DNA of 64,000 nt from NCBI GenBank assembly GCA_045430285.1, contig JAILXV010000001.1:62001-126000 (forward strand). Direction: 5' to 3'. This document shows, piece by piece, positions 61,959 through 64,000 of the stretch (the stretch's first letter is position 1; each line of letters starts with the position of its first letter). Source of the DNA: Agarilytica sp045430285 (lineage in GTDB: Bacteria > Pseudomonadota > Gammaproteobacteria > Pseudomonadales > Cellvibrionaceae). Below the pieces are notes generated by a model. That model saw only the letters and a list, made by a program, of their open reading frames with translations, was not told the DNA's origin and searched no databases. The translations under genes were made by a program, and so were the position numbers.

Positions 61959-63787
61959 GGGGTCGGCTGCTTTTTGGATACGGGGTGGTACTCATGGCAG
62001 GAAACGCAATTGAGTGTAATCTTTTTATCCACTGTGCTGTCACCGTGGCATTCGAGACAATTATGAATCCCTGGGATTAACACGTCAGCACTTTTATCGG
62101 AGTGTAAAGCATCGTGGCAACTGAGGCAGGTGTCGGTGGCATCTTCTTTTTTGGTTTGATGGCTGACATGATCAAACGCAGCATGTGGATACCAATCGTC
62201 ATTAATGATGACGGGCATTACCTGCCAACGCGTATAAATACTTTGACCTTCGGTATCCGTGCTTTTTGTGTCTGTATTTTCTGTGTCCGTGACTTGGTGG
62301 CAGTAATTACACACGCCTTTCGTAAATTGTGCTTCTGCTTCAGTGGCCGCTTTATTCATGCCGCACTCAAAAGGCGTGCTGCAATTTTGTGTGGTTTTAT
62401 TGCTACCTAGTCTTCGTCGTTTGCTCCCCGAATTTTCGGGTTTAAATGACGGGTCTGTATAAGTACGTACGTAGTGTGCTTCCAACATCCGCACCACCTC
62501 TTTCGGTTTGCCGTGAGGCAGTTGTCGTTCTAAATTTTCTGTATCAAAGTTTAATTGGTGGCATGAAACACAATGCTTTTCCATCACGAGAGGTTCAAAG
62601 TGTTCGTTATCTGATTTTAATGTATGACAATCCGCACATTCCATCCCTTCTGGTTTATCGGAGGTGCGCATCTTGGCACCATCTAAATGCACCTGATGAT
62701 CGAATTTCAAATTGGATTGTTCTTGTCGTCCTAAATCAAATGATTCTTGAATTTTTTGCCATTCCATTGCGACGATGGCGGAATCATCGCGCGCTATTTT
62801 TTTACCCTCGCTAGTGTGTTGAGGTGTACTTTTAGATTCTGCGGCTAAGGGCTGTAGATAACTTAATTTGAACTGGGCGTGCGTTTCCTTAGTGAAACCG
62901 GTAACGGCGGGTAATACTTTCTGTGCTTGGCCGAGCAGTGTGTGTTGGGTCATGATATTTTCACTGTGGCAGTCAATACACAAAACATCGGAAGTGATGA
63001 CGATCGAGTTGGGCTCGTTATGTTCTTTATGGCACGTTTGGCAGGCGTACTGCCCAGAGAACGCTTGTGTATGTGCAGGGTGAATATGGGGATCAGCGTG
63101 ATGACAATCTTCGCAGGCCTCATCTTTTACCTGCTCAAAGGGACGTTTGTGGCAAGCGGAACAATTATCGCCAAGGGCAACTTGATGCGCTTGAAACAAT
63201 GGCCCAGTTGACCAATATTTGTCGCCACTGTGTATCGCAGGGACTTGTGTGTTGGCTGCGTTTAGTGTGCCCGTCGTAACGGGTGCGTTTACACTGTTTT
63301 GGTAATGAGAATATATCGGCCACATCAATCCGAACAATATTACGAGTAGGCTTAACACATAGGCGGGGCCGCGCGTGCCCCAAGAGGCATCGTCAATAGA
63401 GGTGTCGTATGCAGACTCTAAACCTTTATTTTGTAAATCCTGATCGATATAAATCTCAAGCGCTAAATCAAAACCGGCGGGGCTGGGAATGATGCGTAGC
63501 CGGTGGCTTTCGAGTTGTATTTCATCGTTGGCATTGAGCGGGCCTTTTCGGGCTGCATTACCGTTCAGAGAGATACGGGATTTCTTTTTACATTCGAAAT
63601 TCAGTCGTGCATTTTGAAATGATATGGTGAAATGCTGTAAGGCGATATTCTCACCACACAAATGAATGTTGGCATTGCGTGAGCTGCCAATCGAGAGCTT
63701 GTCACATTTAATTTCTGTGTCTTGGTAGGTAAAGTGATCACCCTGGGTGCTGACGTCGCGTAGTAAAATATCCATAGCGTTTTTCAC
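61955..63787 (-). CDS. Transmembrane protein joining FHA-like domain and deca-haem cytochrome
   Basis: The product has 610 residues and no signal peptide. Residues 1-110 resemble an FHA domain (LSIGSSRNANIHLCGENIAL), but the GR and SxxH positions are altered, so phosphothreonine binding is doubtful. One helix (YVLSLLVILFGLMWPIY, about 142-158) crosses the membrane, and the C-terminal 440 residues carry ten CxxCH sites (CSACH, CEDCH, CQTCH, CIDCH, CADCH, CVSCH, CNYCH, CLSCH, CLECH, CVSCH). A SKRRRLG motif occurs near residue 470. The cytoplasmic-to-periplasmic layout would let it report periplasmic redox state or anchor the electron chain. It starts 3 bp after the stop of the upstream gene. 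Confidence 0.85.
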   Translation of the reverse strand: MKNAMDILLRDVSTQGDHFTYQDTEIKCDKLSIGSSRNANIHLCGENIALQHFTISFQNARLNFECKKKSRISLNGNAARKGPLNANDEIQLESHRLRIIPSPAGFDLALEIYIDQDLQNKGLESAYDTSIDDASWGTRGPAYVLSLLVILFGLMWPIYSHYQNSVNAPVTTGTLNAANTQVPAIHSGDKYWSTGPLFQAHQVALGDNCSACHKRPFEQVKDEACEDCHHADPHIHPAHTQAFSGQYACQTCHKEHNEPNSIVITSDVLCIDCHSENIMTQHTLLGQAQKVLPAVTGFTKETHAQFKLSYLQPLAAESKSTPQHTSEGKKIARDDSAIVAMEWQKIQESFDLGRQEQSNLKFDHQVHLDGAKMRTSDKPEGMECADCHTLKSDNEHFEPLVMEKHCVSCHQLNFDTENLERQLPHGKPKEVVRMLEAHYVRTYTDPSFKPENSGSKRRRLGSNKTTQNCSTPFECGMNKAATEAEAQFTKGVCNYCHQVTDTENTDTKSTDTEGQSIYTRWQVMPVIINDDWYPHAAFDHVSHQTKKEDATDTCLSCHDALHSDKSADVLIPGIHNCLECHGDSTVDKKITLNCVSCHEYHPVSKKQPTP

Positions 63788-63790
63788 CCC

Positions 63791-64000
63791 TTACCAGTAA
63801 TAAAATACAGAAAGTATGTGAATGGCCAGCGCAAAAAGTAATGCGACGGTCAGCGGGATGTGAACAAGTAACCATACCTTCATTAGACTTTGGAATTGAA
63901 TGTCTTTTCTAATGCGACGCAAGAGCGCTTGGCGTCTGCACAGCATACTTAGCATCTGTTGCAGTATTGCTGGTTGCCCTTGTTTGCGGGCTCTTGGTAA
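63791..64000 (-). CDS. Membrane protein, C-terminal end only (possible cytochrome b-like subunit)
   Basis: The minus-strand frame is open from the window edge to a TAA at 63791, showing the last 69 residues. A basic region (LCRRQALLRRIRKDI) is followed by a final helix (VWLLVHIPLTVALLFALAIH, then ILSVFYYW). Two His residues lie at the helix ends, as in haem-b binding membrane proteins, but this is weak evidence. It is 3 bp upstream of the FHA-cytochrome gene and so belongs to the same operon. Confidence 0.6.
   Translation of the reverse strand, partial: LPRARKQGQPAILQQMLSMLCRRQALLRRIRKDIQFQSLMKVWLLVHIPLTVALLFALAIHILSVFYYW

Noticed and set aside
1..64000. CRISPR array or prophage
   Set aside because: No regularly spaced repeats and no phage structural, lysis or integrase genes are visible.

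Overview
The window looks like chromosomal DNA of a marine gammaproteobacterium, probably of the Cellvibrionaceae or a close relative. This is inferred from gene content (dedicated-sortase two-component system, rhombosortase, FabV, BamC next to DapA, ImuA/ImuB/DnaE2, a carboxyspermidine-type polyamine pathway, many c-type cytochromes) and moderate GC. No rRNA, confident tRNA or CRISPR array is visible.

Layout. 1-1.4 kb: sensor kinase (cut by the window edge) and response regulator of the proteobacterial dedicated sortase system, minus strand. 1.6-7.3 kb: glucokinase, an EamA-type transporter, a small outer-membrane barrel, a Cache-domain chemoreceptor and RraA. 7.5-11.8 kb: a three-gene polyamine operon (speA, carboxynorspermidine dehydrogenase, carboxynorspermidine decarboxylase). 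12-14.9 kb: CheW, a double-HTH regulator and a rhombosortase. 14.9-20.6 kb: SOS mutagenesis operon imuA-imuB-dnaE2 behind a strong LexA palindrome. 20.7-21.1 kb: arfB.

21.1-30.4 kb is an accessory island. It holds four translationally coupled, separately exported RHS-family proteins. Three carry an RHS N-terminal module and all stop at the same point; the fourth carries the RHS core plus an unrecognised C-terminal domain. The island is bounded by two decayed copies of one DDE transposase and by a 98-bp duplication of the arfB 3' end that differs almost only at synonymous sites.

30.4-50.9 kb is mostly housekeeping: PilU-type ATPase, CPBP protein, TauE-like permease, degenerate GGDEF protein, glycosyltransferase-like protein, MiaE, FabV, Tas-like aldo/keto reductase, lauroyltransferase-like protein, DapA-BamC-YycJ-like-PurC, PilZ, RND pump, LRR lipoprotein and an OmpA-family lipoprotein. 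A DnaA-box palindrome lies between purC and the PilZ gene.

51-64 kb is a tight minus-strand cluster continuing past the right edge. In transcription order it encodes a membrane protein (C-terminus only), a membrane protein joining a degenerate FHA-like domain to ten haem motifs, a GlcG/HbpS-like lipoprotein, an outer-membrane barrel, a deca-haem LVIVD-repeat protein, a penta-haem cytochrome, a membrane-anchored PP2C phosphatase and a membrane-anchored double-FHA protein. I infer a trans-envelope redox module wired to phospho-signalling. This cluster and the split RHS island are the two most unusual parts of the window.
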